DNA from: Euglena gracilis
Taxonomy: Eukaryota > Euglenida > Euglenophyceae > Euglenales
DNA length: 64,000 bases
Reading direction: 5' to 3'
Assembly (NCBI GenBank): GCA_039621445.1
Contig: CP154955.1
Coordinates: 14,385,307 to 14,449,306, forward strand
The notes under the pieces: generated by a model
The model's database searches: none
What the model was told of the DNA's origin: nothing
Seen by the model: only the letters and a program-made list of their open reading frames with translations
Program-made: the position numbers and the translations under genes
In this document: piece by piece, positions 38,481 to 52,369 of the stretch
Layout: the number at the start of each line of letters is the position of its first letter
How positions within the stretch are numbered: position 1 is the first letter of the stretch

Positions 38481-40180
38481 GATGGCTGGCTGACGTAGTC
38501 TGTAGTGTGTGATCTAATGAGGCCCCGCGCTTACCGGCGGCGGTAGTATCACAGTCAGTTCAACCAGAACGTCAGCACCATTTCCAAGTGTCGTAACAAG
38601 GGGTGTGTGCCTCTCTCCTGTTTGATGTTCAAGAGCACCAATCTCACCATCTGCCCTGTTCACGTCACTCGGTAAGCAGCATTTACACCAAATCACTGAG
38701 AGTTAATCCCCTCCAATAGAGGGGTGTCACAGTTCATAAATTGTGTTCCGCGTGTCAGGGTACAGGGTCCAGGAATTTCGTAAAATTTGCGCATTTGCGC
38801 AAATGCGCAAATTCTAAAGGAAAAACCCTTAAGTGCGAATTCGGCCGCCCAAGTGATTTGTCGCCCGCCCCACCAACCACAAGAAGGAACTCTTGTGGGT
38901 GGTGTCTTGTCTGGCAGAGCCCACCCGGTTGATGGAGAAGCAGCTTGCAATGGAAACCAGGACGCACAACCCATCGACACTGGTTGGGCTACCCGGTTGT
39001 GCGTCCATAAGTGATCCAAATTTCATTTTCCTTTTTAAATCCCAAAATTATAAAGGGACACATTTGTCTTTTGGGTGAAAGAAGGTCACCAAAATGGCCA
39101 CCAAGGCCAGTAAGCTATTTTTAAACAACATCTCTTTCAACCTTTCTTTGCAAAACAAACAATTTCCAACAAGGAAAACTGATGATTGGGGGTTTAAACG
39201 TTGGATGTTTAAACATGTCTTTTTGCAAATTATTCTTGGCAGACCAAAAATCGCAAGGAAAAAATGAATTTTCTCCAAACCAAAGCGGCAAAGCTAACTG
39301 TTGGTGGGTTTCGCATTCATTCTATTTCTGCGTGAATCCGTTTTTTTTAAACACTTTCAGCCCATCATTGTTTGTGGCCACAGCTGGTGAAAACAAGATA
39401 GAACCAGAGACATTACTATTAATTTTTCTTAATGCAATTGCCTTTGTCATAAGCACAGCCCTGGGTGCGGAAATTGGGACGCATGCGACAACGTGCGGCC
39501 CAAAAAAAAACAAACTGATAATAATAAAAAACATTGCAATGATTACCTGCTTCCAACTCTTCATTGTTGTCGTTGGTGAAATGAATGCGAGGAAGGCAAT
39601 GACGTTGTTATTCGTCCCGGAGAAGCATTTCCACTCCTGCTGGACGTCTTTGTGTGAAAGTGTATGTTTTCCATTTGGAATCATTTCATTATCACCAATT
39701 TCAAATCATGCTCATTATGAAGCGAGGGAGGCATTGAGTGAATTTCATTGAAGTCACTGCAGGTCGTGACAACAGGAGCTGGGGGATCGGCTAAGAGACG
39801 CACTTCGACGTGTTTGAGCCCGGCGCCAAACAGCCAGTCTTTCCCCAGGGCCCGTACGTCAATGGCTTCGGGGCAAGGAGCTTGCACGTACACTGCTTGG
39901 GAGAGGGGATTTGATTTCAAGGTCGACCCAAGTGGAAGGGTGTGTTTTTTTCAAATATGTGAGTGATCTGGAACCGGGTTATGTATTTGTACCCAACCGC
40001 GTAGTTCTCCTCGGCCAGGAACCCGAAGAAGCTGTTGGTCGGAAACCTTTTCTCAGCGTCGATCTCGAACCCACGGACAGGTCAGGCTTTTGCTAAAATT
40101 TCTTATATACCCCAAGAGTTTCTTGTGACCGCTCTGCCTGCAGATTGAGACTCAAAAGCCATTGTGATTATCACGTGTAC

Positions 40181-40358
40181 CTCCCCCCCCCCCCATGCCC
40201 AATGAACACCCTTGCCCAATGAACAGGGGGTGTTCGGACCGTCTAGATTGTCACCATATACCTTATCTACACAGAAACCGTACCCCAAGCCCAATGAACA
40301 CCCCCCGTTCGGACCATCTAGATTGTCACCTTAGTGTTCATTGGGCTTGGGGGGGGAG
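40181..40358. mobile_element. 178-bp MITE with 4-bp GTAC target duplication
   Basis: It starts CTCCCCCCCCCCCCATGCCC and ends GGGCTTGGGGGGGGAG, with inverted GCCCAATGAACAC just inside. GTAC occurs on both sides (40177-40180 and 40359-40362). The paralogue near 54524 reads CACGTGTACATTTCTG with a single GTAC and no insert. Two internal copies of GGACCRTCTAGATTGTCACC suggest a partly duplicated interior. This is a different class from the 8-bp-duplication elements. Confidence 0.85.
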
Positions 40359-43300
40359 GTACATTTCTGTGGGTAATTCTGTGATTGTGCACGCTACATT
40401 TCTCCATCTCCGCTGCCATTGGTGTTTGTGCCATGCCTGGGAAGAGGAAAAATTGTTACTCAAAGCGCAAGGGAAAGGGGAAAAAACCTGCGCGCCAATT
40501 GAGGTGGCGGACAGGTTTCACAATTGTCTCACAGTGGTTGATCCAGCATTGACATTGGGTGTACCAGGCAGCCATTCTGCCATGGCACTGTGTACCAGAT
40601 ACAATGGGGCTACGGCCTACAATCTGGCTACGGCCGGGCTGTACACAGTGGTATGGTTAAACCATAAGACAAAGAGAGAATCTCAGAGCTAGCAAAAGCT
40701 TAGCGAAAGTAAGTGGTTCCTAATTCAAGGTTACAGGGTTTGGTGCTTTGAAATTCTGTTTTAGAATTCTGAGGGTGAAGTCCCATTTGAATAGAAGTTT
40801 TATTTCTTTCTTTTACAAAGCTCGAAAGAGCAAAAGTCACTTTCATATAAGGGACTGCGGTCCCGCCAATCTCCTTCGCCTTTGTGCTTTGCAATCAAAA
40901 GGGGAAAAGGATATAAATTTTATTGTTGCTCCCCCACGGGCTTTTCGGGAGGAAGCATAAGTAGAAAAGCCGGGGTGGGCCGTACACTGGTAGCAGAAAA
41001 AGTTTAACGGTCGAACGACCAAAGTTAAGCTCAGCAAAGGTTGCGTACGCACAGGCGAGGTGTCTCTGGGCACAAGGGGCTACGTCTGCATCACAAAGCC
41101 TCTGAGCCTCCACCTTTGCTTACCTTTTGGGTCTGTTAACACAAACTTTTACAATTTTTACAATTTTTACAATTTTCACAAAAATTTTCCCAACTTTTCA
41201 TCTGCAAAGCGAAAATGCGAACAATGAAAACGCACCTATTAACTACGCTTTGCATTGGCTAACCCGACAGGGAAAGCTACAGATGGACTCCGCTGCAATG
41301 GCAATGTCGAACACAGTCATCTCTTTTTTTCTTTCAAGGCCGCGAGGCGCAGAAAGACGTGTCACCTCACAGTTACCACAAACCATCATATATGCTTGGA
41401 AAGAACAGCATCCCCAAAACACATTTTGAAATCCCCGCTGGAGTGTGGATGGGCGTATTGGTTTGGGGCGTCCAGGTCCCCCTCTGTAAGTGCTTTCGAA
41501 AGAGAAGGTCAAATAAGGCAATTGAATCACAGTTTGCATCATTAATATGCATTGGTCAAATCTGATGCCTGTCAACTCTGCGCAAACATGGACCCAGATA
41601 CGTGCCGACACACAGAACAGATATGCACAACATCCAACCATTTCACCTGGTGAGCAGTGCTGCCCAGAGAAAAAACAGCACCAAACGTCGAACACCACCC
41701 AGAGCTCTTCCCCCCCAAAAATATTGTCAATGTCCCCACCACAGATGGTGTGAACATGCACGGGCAAATGCACATCCATGCAATGTGGTGTGACCACATA
41801 TTCTTACACCTCAAGATTGTGAGACACAAAAAGACATGTATTTTGACGCTCACTACTTGCTGTGTGGAACAGAGTCATCTCCTTGTACCCCTCGAAGTTT
41901 GCCCCGGAATTGTCGTGCTACATTGTGACAGACGGTGGTTGGCCACGGTCCTCGTGAGCAGCCTCTCCCCCACGACCTCTTCCCACATTTCGTGCAGCAC
42001 TTGCAGGTCCAAAGGCACGTTGACCGGCACCTTTTCACATCGAAGCTGTGCAGAGGCTCAACGTATCAGAGGCAGTTGACCTCTGCAGCAGCAGGTCAAA
42101 GCGGTAGTCACGCTCGATCCCAGCCTTCAAAGACACAACGACGTTTGATGGCACCCCATGCCAAAATGTCTGTATCTGTGTGTGTGTGTGTGTGTGTATG
42201 TGTGTGTGTGTGTGTGTTTGGTATCGTGTGTATTGATGTTAATGTCTGCCAAAATGTGATGGTCATGTTTTGTAAGTTGTGCTGAATTTTATTGAAAACA
42301 AGTGCTCGACGTCTCTTAGGGTCTCTAGAGGGGGTTAACCGAGAATACTTGTGCTGCAAAATAATCCCCAAGTATTGAATCATTAACAAATTTTACAAAA
42401 AATATGTAATAGTGGTGTTGGTAAATTTTCAATTTTAGGTGTGATTAATCAATGATGAGGATTTCGATCTTGTTTCTCATGCTCTGTTTAGTTCTTAATA
42501 TGTGACTGGGAATGGGGGGGCTGAACAGGATATCTACCCGATCGCCGGGTCAGTTTGTCGTCCAGCTGCAGCGCGCAAGGAACAAGTGAAGTGAAATATA
42601 AAAAAAGTCGAGTGGCCCACGGCCTTTCTCCAATCACATCTCCATCAACTTGAAGTTGGTGCTCATTACGAAGGATCAGTGCTGGGAATGAAACAAATGT
42701 TTCTGGGTACCCTTGCACAATTTCAGGCGTCCAGGGTACTCCCCCTCTGACACCCCCCAAAGCCGTGTGCCCCTAACAGCTGCTGTTCTGAACTGAGTTC
42801 GAAGGTGGGGTTTGGTGTTTTGGAGTTGGCGATTGCATTGTTCCCAGCACCAACTGTTCAGAAGATGATTAGTTACTGCTTGCAAATTTGATTGCTTTGT
42901 TTCGGGACCAACCACAAGAAGTAACCCCTGTGTGTGGGGCCTTGTCTGGCAAAGCCCACCGGGTTGGTTGATGCAGAAACAGCTTTCAAAGGGAATCAGG
43001 ACTCACAACCCGTCGACACTGATTGGGCCGCCTGGTTCTGTGACAATTGGGCGACTGGCTGCCTATCATTGCCCTCGTCTGTTACCCGCTGATGGGGGTT
43101 GGGGCATTTTTTCTTCCAGCTGCCTCTTGTGTCATGGGGCATCCATCCTTCCTTGGACATTAGGTCACCCAGGCCTGGCTTCTCCGCAACGTCCTCGCGC
43201 GTACAACGTACTCAGCACAGACCCACTGCTGAGTGTGCCTTTTTTTTTGTGGATGTGGTTCCACCACTGCACCAGGTCCAGGTCCCGTTGTGTAGCAGCG

Positions 43301-46300
43301 CGACGAATGGTGGCCCTCGGGCCAATGTTGTTTCATCTTGGTGACGTTGACGCGAACTGCGTCAAGTTACCCAATGGGCACCACATTGAGGGCAGCTGGC
43401 TGATGGCGGGGATTTTGCATCCCACAGGGCAATCGTTCAAACTGAACGTTCGTCCCTTGAACGTTTCTGGGTAGAAAAAATCCAGCTGGCCGGTTGAACC
43501 TGGTGGTGGGCTTATGAAAAGGGCTTGGTTGGCGACACGCACAACAATGACACCCGCCAGCCAGGTTCGAAGGATCTGTTGGTGAGTAATGATTTTAGAA
43601 CGTCAACCGTGAACCCTTTTTGGGGTGCATTGCTGCAAACGCCCAAGGGCGTTCTTATTTTTTTGGGGTCTCTCTTTTTTTCATATTTTTTTGCGGGAAA
43701 AAAATTGGACAATTTTTTTCCCGCAGGAGGGTCCAAAAAGGTCAAAAAGGGATTTCCCCCCCCAAAATGCCAAACTCAGCACTCGAAGAACGCAAAAAAA
43801 AAATCAAAAATGTCAAGAGATCACCAAAATTGTTTTCCCAGTTTTAGGGGAGGGGGTTTATCTTTTTTGGGTATATTTCCCCCAAAAAAATATCCCGGGG
43901 GGCTTTTTTGTGAGAGGTGAAGTTTTTGGATTTTTGCTGAAAATCAGCAGGGAAGGTCTCTTAGGGGTTGTTTTTTGGCGGGGGTTTTATTTAGGGGTTA
44001 TACGTCGACGGTTCCTTGTGACTGCTCTGCGAGGAGATCGAGACTCAACACCCCATCATCGACGTGGGAAAGCATCACACGGCAGGGTGCACACAGCAGC
44101 ATCACATGCAGGGTCTTGTAAGTCGGGAACACCTCCCTCAGTTGAAAGATGGACTCCGCCCTGCTTCATTATAGGGTGGAGACAATAAAGCCTGATGGGG
44201 ATATTTCAACCCCACAGTTACCACAAACAATCATGCGAAACAGCGCTGCCAGGGGAAGAAAAGCGCCACCGGGTGTCGGACACGAACACCTCCCACAGCT
44301 CTTGCCCCAAAGGAATTGTCCTGATTGGTGAAAAATGGCCAAGGATGGTCAAAAGTTGTCAAAGCTGGCTTAAAATGGTCCCAGAATGGTTCGGAATGGT
44401 CGAAAATGGCCCAGAATTAGGAGGGGGGGATTGATATCCCCATTTTTCCGCAATTCTTGTGATTGTCTGCAATTTTTCCACAATTTTCCGCATTTTTCCT
44501 GGAACTTTTCCACATTTTTTTTCTTTTCCGCAATTTTTCACATGAACTTGAGATGGAAGGCGAAATAAGTTCCGGCCATTCCTTGAACATTTCACAAGGG
44601 AACCCAGGTGATTTTTTTGATATTTTGTTGCAACTTTCTAAAAATTTGCTGAAATTTACAAATTTCAAAGTTTGGCAAATTTTGGAAGTTTCTGGGTCTT
44701 TCCCCCCCCCCACTTTCTGCTGGGGAGAAATTTTGCTTTCTGGGACAGATTTTGCCTGATAATTTTCGTTATTTTGCCGTTTGCTAGATTTTTCACCCAA
44801 GAAATTCCATATTTCCAGAATCAGGATGTTCCCAAAACTACAAAATCTTGCTTTTGGACCTTGAGCGCGGCCCAAAATAACCCACAATTTGGAGAAATCG
44901 CATATTTTTCGCATATTGTTTTGTGCATACGACATCAGTCCAAACTGACACACTATGGCTAAGAATTGGTCTGAAAAGGGACTGTGCAGAATCACCCCCC
45001 CCAGTAAAGTACAGTGAAATATGTGCTAAATCGGCTTTAAAAATGTGTGCTGAAATACACCAGGTGACCAGGTGACTATTCCTTTGCTGCGTTGCAAGCA
45101 AAGGAATAGCAAAATTTATTCCGGTAAAATGCCAGCCAAAAAAAAACACGGGCTGTGTTACAACCAAGACCGTGATCCTGTCTATGAGGTGGAATGTTGT
45201 GCTCTGACGTGGTGACAATGGTTTCAATTTGTGGACGCCACGTTGGGCAACCTACCTTTGACGACGCTGATGCCTCCCCAGAGAGACGACCATAGACCTT
45301 GAGCTCAAGCTCCTTGGACACCAGCAGTCAGCGGGACGTATCCAACAAGACAAGGAAGGATATATGGTTTTGCCTCTTCCAAATGTGAGCACGTTCGTAC
45401 CTTCGCAGTCCTGAGAAGCGCTCTCTTCTTTCAGAATTTGTTTCCACACCTCATCAGCGGTGAAAGGCCATTTTGATTGTCGGTTTAGCTTTTGGATCAA
45501 AATCTTTAGTGGTGACAGGTGGTGTCAAATCTCATTCACAGCTCGTTGTCGATCGTTTCAGTCTCTTTGTTCATGGCTGTCAAAAGTTCCCAGCCAGTCC
45601 TCTGGCAGGCAAGCTTTTAGTTTCAGTAGCCGAAATTTGCTTCTTCTGCGGGCACATTCGAACAGTTTAGTTCAATAGGACAGGACATCTGATGGTGACC
45701 TTGGAGTTGTGTGGACACCCTCTTTTTTGTCTCCACATCTCTTGCTTTTTTGTGTTGGCTCTTCTTGGTGACCCTGTCTTTGAAGCTGTTGGATTTTTAT
45801 CTCATTTATTGGAGACCTTCCTCATTTGAATGACACATTGGTATGGCACATTTGGTCTGCGGCGCCATTTCAAATCTTCCTCCAAACCTTGTGTCGTCAT
45901 GGCAACCGCTCTGGGCATGACCTCTGGATTTTCCAAGAGCGTTCCTTCTGGATGTGCATCCACCACATGCTCGTTGGCTCATTCCAGGCATCACTACTGT
46001 CCACAAATGGGTGGTGGGCTTCCCCAGTACTCTTAAGAAATTCCCTGGAAGCCAAGGATCCATTTTTGATGTCTTTGTCCATGGGCAATGATGTTTGCTG
46101 TTCCAGCCCATCAATCTCCGATGATGCGCCCAATGTTCAATCCCCACTGGGACCTTTTCTATGCAATATAAAGAAGTTGTCCAAAGTTTACGTGTTGGGG
46201 GATATCTTTTATACTGTTTGGCCGAAGAGGGGTGGTCCGGACCTCCACCCTCCTCTTTATCCCCCCCCACCCCAGAGTTGCAGGATGGTGAAGGGGGTAG

Positions 46301-46330
46301 AAGCCTTCTGCCCACCGCAATAAGGGCGCG

Positions 46331-47134
46331 AAAGAAGAAATGCAGAATTTGGACCTGGGAATCCACCTTGAAAAAGGGACAGGATGGGGGTCCACTCCCC
46401 CACCACCTGCAAGGGGGTTCCCATGCAGGATCAGCCAATCTCAAAGGTGATGACAGTTTTCTGGGCATGAAGACATGTGCAGGCAAAGCACAGTGCCGAC
46501 GCCCGCACGCACCCGCCCACCATCCACCCACACTCCATATTTCGGGTGGATGAGCAGAAAGTGGAGGGTGAGAATCCACGACACCCCCACCAGGCTTTTC
46601 CCGGACATCCCTGGGGTGTACGGCAATTAATCGTTTTGTCGGCCTTACCTGCCCTCTCTCAGCGCACGTCATTCATCTCCGCAACTCCGTTGCGCGGGCC
46701 CCACCCGCCGCATGCGCCTCCTCGTGGTTGGCCTCTGCCTGGTCGTCCGCTTTGCCAGCCCCGCGGGGCCGCCCGAGACCGCGCCACGGGACGACCCCAG
46801 CGGTTGCTTCTGGACCGGGTGCCACCTGGGTGCCTGGGTGCCACCTCCCTAAAGTTGTATTTCCCATTCTGTTTCCGCACACTCGGAATGCTTCGGACAT
46901 TAAAAACAATTGGAACCAAATTCCATCATATTGTGCAAATGGGTGCGAATGGTTGTAAATTAAGTTAAGGAATCTAATCTAATCTAAATTAAGTTAAGGA
47001 AATTGGTTAAGGAATCTAACACACCATTCTTTCCATTGTGTGCGTCCAAAAAAGACATGCCATTTTTGTACAAGTTGTAAAAATGTTTTGTCCTCCCCCT
47101 TTCCAGCAGGAACACAATGGCTGAGAATCATCCC
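46331..47134. other. Non-repeated GC-rich spacer between array unit 2 and block h copy 2
   Basis: The only stretch of the array without a second copy in the window. It contains the candidate exon at 46712 and then ATTAAGTTAAGGAATCTAA short repeats near 46960-47020. Confidence 0.5.
46712..46852 (+). CDS. Candidate first exon encoding a signal-peptide-like N-terminus
   Basis: ATG at 46712 opens 46 codons to TAA at 46850-46852. The start, MRLLVVGLCLVVRFASPAG, has a basic residue, a hydrophobic core and small residues suited to a signal peptide. An acidic/proline stretch (PPETAPRDD) and CFWTGCHLG follow. GC is far higher than in the flanks and third positions are nearly all G or C, as in the proven exons. 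A pyrimidine tract ending CTCTCTCAG (about 46650-46663) precedes it and could be an acceptor, and a GT at 46819 is a possible donor. No following exon was found in the next 17 kb. It could be an isolated remnant. Confidence 0.35.
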   Translation: MRLLVVGLCLVVRFASPAGPPETAPRDDPSGCFWTGCHLGAWVPPP

Positions 47135-50100
47135 CAGGCATAAACTCTAGGTGTGGGGGTGCACTCCACCAGCCAGGGGCAAATGTACCGAAGAAGCACA
47201 ATATTGACATGTTGACAATTTGTGCAAACGTGCTACGATATATTTGTATATTGGTCTATTAAGATGATGATAAGATTATATATTTTGTTGTTTTTTTTAA
47301 TGTAAATGTGCCGTGAACCTAATCCACGGCACAAGTAGTTCACATTCAGGTAGTTGAAAAGTAGACACACACACACACACATACACATCCCAGGTAGTTG
47401 AAAAGTAGCCCGGTTTGCACACCGCATTAATATCAATTATTAATAGTAATATTGATAATGACGTTAATATTAACGTTTAACATTTATTTAATAATTTGAA
47501 GTTTAATGTTATGGTTAATGTTCATTTTAACATCCATATTCATATTAATATTATGATTATGTTAATGTTAGTATTGATTTTCATATCAATAATAATATAG
47601 ATATTGGTAATGATGTTAATGCTGATGATAACGTTATATGTATTAGTGCATATAATACTCAACTGGCAGCTGGATGGATTCCCCCCTGAGAGCCAGGGAG
47701 AGCGGGGGCCCCAGCACTTTTTTTTTTGCCAGCCAGCACGTTTTTGCATGTCTGGCGACCGGGCATCTTTCTGGTGACAATTCAATCATGAAATCAAATT
47801 ACATCAAATATTCCAAGCAGGATTCATTAGATCAAGGTTCCCAGTTTTGGGTGAGCCACTAATCCTAATTTGACTAATTTGACCATCAATGTAACCAATT
47901 ATATGCAATTGCCTAAATTATTCCTCATTCAAACATGTTTATATTTAAAAAAATTCTGAACATGACTGGAAATATGTAGTGAGCAGGAAGAGCACCCCCT
48001 CCTCGTTTGATTATCAAACACTCAATTTTGCATCGTTTTACAGGTGCAAGGTGAAAACTCTTTCACATTATTTTGAAAATTCTGATTAATTAAATTCAAA
48101 CTAAATAGAACGCCGCTGCCACAGTTTACATACCAATGGGATATTCTTTTGACAAGAGAATCATTTCCTTATGAGTTGCACCCAAAGCCGCCTCCTTCTG
48201 CTCTTTTTTGTGCCAGGTACGGGTCGGGGGTCGTATTCCGCCAGAATACGAGCACACCATGACAGGAATCGTCCATGATATGCTCTTCAAGTTCCAGACA
48301 TTCTGCTTGCCGTCCTCAATTGCCTTCTGCAGAGTGGACACTTGTTTGCATTTTTCTGCAGCGTGTGCAGCTGCACTTGTGCCGGCACTGCGCCAGACAT
48401 TCTTCCGGCCCGCAGACAGACTTTGTCCGTGGCATCCACGTATTCAGCTGCGACCGGGAGGGCACTAATCGAATTCGGATGCACTTTTTTGGCAAGCCCA
48501 AATAAAAGGAAGGTGGGTCACCTGTGCTGTCCGGGGTTTCGACAACCCGGTCTCAATGACCAGACTCCCCTCCCTCCCTGCCAACCACCACCTCCTATGT
48601 GTGGCTTTTCTGAGTTGAATCGTTACAATACGTTTGCCACCAGGATGAGACTGCAATAGCAGCCAAGTTCACTGAAGAGTGCCACAGCGTGCTTGCATGA
48701 ACAAGAATGATGGTGATATTCACGTATTTAGGCTGGAGCGAGCTGTTGTCTGTGATAAACGGGAGATAGGTTGTCGGAATGTGGAAAATGGTGTAGCTGG
48801 TGGAGGTCATTGCAACGTGCATTGCCAGTTGTTGCCGTTGGAAGCTTCAATGAGATTTATTATCATCCCACAGATGACGGCGGCTAAGGTGTTTCGAGTC
48901 CCCCAACAAGGAGCAAAAAGGGGGCAAGAAAGTTCTGTGTCTGTGCAAATCGAAGGTCATCATTGATGGCTCGGCTTTGGCGGCAACCCAGACCTTCCCA
49001 CCATACAGCGGAGGAAAGCCATCCAGCAATGGTTTGACAGCAGCAGCTAGAAACAGAAAGGCGACCAGCAGCACCGCCCAGGAACGCCAGTCGCACGACT
49101 GGCAGGAAGGCAATGTTAACAAAATTATTAATCTTCATATGAATATTATCATCAACACATTCACATGAAGCTTACTTTTTTTCATATGAATATTACCATT
49201 TATATTCATGTGAATATTGATATTTATGTCAATATTAATATTCATATGAAAATTAATATGTATCAATATTGATTTTGAATGTTAATATTCATATGGATAT
49301 TATTATTAACAATATTTATATGAATCCCATGGTGTGCTACAATCGTTGTTGGCCTTTTTCACGTCTCATCTCGGGATTCATTTACTGTAGAACCCGAATA
49401 CAACCCAAAGAACAGTGCCCCAAATGACATTATTTTTCACACGGGATCAGCACAAACCAAAAGATTCGAGGACCGAAGAACAGAAAAGGCACAGAATATC
49501 ACCCAAAATTTATGACCTCGAATTTGACTGGCACACAGCTTGATGATAAGGGCCAAAATTGCAATGATGGGAAGCTTTCCCATCACTCATTTTCAAAAAT
49601 AAAAATCGAAGCCCCCTGAAATTTTTGTCTGATTTTGCATTGGTAGTTTGTTTCCATACATTCGTTTCATTTTCAAAACTAACGACGTCAATTTGTTGAT
49701 TGAAAGACACTAAAGAACTCAGCATTTCCCCCCATGTTCATGAAAATCCCTGGTCATTACGATTATGGAAATGTTGATCCCACAATGACGTGCATTGTGT
49801 AGTCACTGCCCACAAAGCAGGAACATCATGCAGTCAGCAATCAAGTGAAAAGAGCAGAGTGTGTCCAAAAACCAGTCTGTAACCTAATTTGCTTACCCAT
49901 GAATATCAAAAAAAATTGATCAAAATCCCACCAATTCTCCTTCAACAACGTTGCTTTCAAATTAAACCTGACGAGTCCAAAGTCTCAGCCAAGGACATTT
50001 TACAAACATGGCGCAAGTAAAAGAAATGAAACATGTAAATAACCAACCAATGCAGAAGCAACCTTCCATCATTTTTAGGGGGGGGGTAAATTTTTATCCA

Positions 50101-51000
50101 TATTACGGAAATAGAAATCCCCCTTGGGTACTGAGGATGACGGGAGACGTTGCGACATCTACATTGTCCCTAACGTTGATGGTGACATGGCAAAAAGAGG
50201 CACTTCTTGCATTTCATATTTCTCTGCAACACTCATAACTCCAAAACCCTGCTCCTCTCAAATGCTGGTGCAACAAGTGGTAATGGTTTGTATCATTGCG
50301 CCAAATGTCCAAAGCAATGCTGCTTTTTTGGCACAATTGTGAAATGTTGCTCCCATTACATCTAGGATGAAGAGCCGATAAGTGCAGGAATTGCTTGCTT
50401 TTTTCCACGAATTTTTATGGGACCAAGGGGATCTCACGTCGACCTCACCCCTGACATAGACCCGCCCACCCTCGCAGGGGAGGGGCAATGAGGTAAGTTT
50501 GGTAACCTGAATCGCACACAAAACCGCAAATTATGAAATGAAAATTCCTATGCAGCCACTAATGAATCATCGAAGAGGAGACTGAGTGATGGGGCCTTCT
50601 GCATTGCCTTGTCCGTATTGTTGGATACATCGGAGGCCAGAAGTGGGTGGTTGTGATCCAAACATTAATTTCCACTGCCCACATCCGTGTGATGAAAAGA
50701 AGTTCAACCTCGCCCATATCTATATGTAGCTACCAAACAGGCGCATCTGGGCGATGTACTCCAGAGGGTTGCTCCCCGCCTCAATCATGGGCACTCCGCA
50801 GAGTTTGACAGATTCAAAAAAAATTCTTAGCGGAATCGATTGTCACGTCCCAATTAAGCTCAAAAGGTTGAGAATATTTTGAGCTTTTCTTTTTCCAAGA
50901 ATGAGAAAAATTAGCACAATCTATGATTCTTTCCATGTGGGATGTAGATTGATAGTAGGTGGGTCATATTTTTTGTTGATCAATGTTGGGGAATGATATT
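47135..51000. repeat. Segmental duplication block h, copy 2
   Basis: Second copy of the block found in phosphatase intron 6 (14575-19335), same orientation. It lacks the 474-bp element and shows small indels in AT tracts. Here it is spliced directly onto block f at about 51040 (ACGCAAGCTTGTCGGCGC), which places it within the array. Confidence 0.85.
48126..48341 (-). CDS. Hypothetical 71-codon frame in block h
   Basis: The product includes TLQKAIEDGKQNVWNLKSIS, then HKKEQKEAALGATHKEMILL: hydrophilic and predicted helical. The frame is open for another 30 or so codons upstream of the ATG. The copy near 15.9-16.2 kb is frameshifted. No family is recognised. Confidence 0.3.
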   Translation of the reverse strand: MSTLQKAIEDGKQNVWNLKSISWTIPVMVCSYSGGIRPPTRTWHKKEQKEAALGATHKEMILLSKEYPIGM

Positions 51001-51059
51001 GCAATTCATAATTGCAATGTAAATTGGTGGGTAAATGCGTCACAATGTTTGTCGACACG

Positions 51060-51380
51060 CAAGCTTGTCGGCGCAAATGCGCGCACAAACACAAATTATG
51101 TTTATGCGCGCATTTTGTTTGCGCAAATGCACAAAAAAACATGTTCTTTGTTTATTTGCGCAAATGTGCAAATAAACACAAAGAAGGACGGTGTAACGGA
51201 AACACAGCCGTCAAACACCAGCAGCCGATGTGGTTCATTTGCGCATTTGCGTGCATCGCGTTGTTTGTGGGCGCAAATGTGCAAATAAACTGCATGAAGA
51301 AACTGCACAGTTTACAAAGTTTATTTGCGCATTTGCGCACACAAATAACGTGATGCGCGCAAATGCGCAAATAAACAATC
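51060..51380. repeat. TTTGCGCAAATGCGC palindrome cluster, copy 3
   Basis: Same motif cluster as 28.98-29.30 kb, with variants (CATTTTGTTTGCGCAAATGC). It lies immediately after the h/f junction. Confidence 0.8.
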
Positions 51381-52369
51381 AATGGAGAAGTAAAAGGTTA
51401 TTTTATTTGGCCCTCCTACAGCTACCCTTAGAATGGTTCAACCCAAATGAACACACCGTCTCCTCCGGCCATATGGTGTTATTGTGCCGTTTTTGGTTCA
51501 TTGACAGGTCCCACAAAAGATGGAGACAGAGGACCTCCTGAAGGTGGGTGCGCAGCCACCCGGTAAGAGTACACGTCCACCGGCACCAATTTTTGGGTCT
51601 CAAGGGCCCTGCCGCTGGCCTGCGGCCTGGGCTCCGCTGTTGCAGCCCCATCAGCTGCTGATGCTTCAGCACCCACCAGACCGGCATCGACCTCCCGGTG
51701 CAACGACACCCAGCTTTAGCGGCCACGTCATACCCCGCAACCGGGGTGTAAGACTTGGGGGGACAACGTGGTGCCAATGCATGGCAACCAGCAGCCGGAG
51801 AAAGATAGCCCTCAAACACCCGTTATTTTTTTGGTTGCAAGGAAGTGGTGAACGATTACCACTGGATTGGGTGCATCAAAGCGGTGGGACTCACTCCCCC
51901 CAAATTATGCACAAAAACCGGAGAGTTTTACGTTTTTCAAGGGAAAAATGGGGGAGAAAAACCATAAAATGGACTCCGGCCTGACACATCCCGGGCATTT
52001 CAGGTGCCAAGTTTTGTCTTCTTGCAACGCAGTACTGTTGCAGAAAAGGTATCAAACGGTCACTGGTAGTTTGCACGTCATCAATTCATGATGTTTAATT
52101 GTCAAACGGATGACGCCAAAGGAACAGGCCGTGTGGGCCGGGTAACAGCAGTACAAATGTGCACACACAGCAGTACAAATGTGCACACGTAAGGCAGGAC
52201 AATTTTGGCCAGTCAAATGCCATGTTCCAATGAGCATTACATACCACCTCTCACCACAAATTTCATCACCACATAATTGTGGTGCAAATCATTGGTTGGT
52301 GTGAGGAATTGCGTTCGCCAGCTGTCACGGAACGAGGAGATGGTATCGCACAACTGATGTGTGTTGGTG

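Larger units (their letters stand above)
35431..46330. repeat. Array unit 2, full 10.9-kb unit (f-g-a-b-c-d-e)
   Basis: Block f 35.43-37.32, g 37.32-39.33, a 39.33-40.18, a/b spacer 40.36-41.26, b 41.26-42.53, c 42.53-43.62, d/e 43.62-46.33 kb. This is the only complete unit in the window. Blocks g and a recur at 51.8-54.5 kb (offsets about 14.27-14.35 kb), and d/e at 32.7-35.4 kb. The direct join of e to f at about 35.43 kb shows that the units were tandem before later insertions. Confidence 0.85.
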
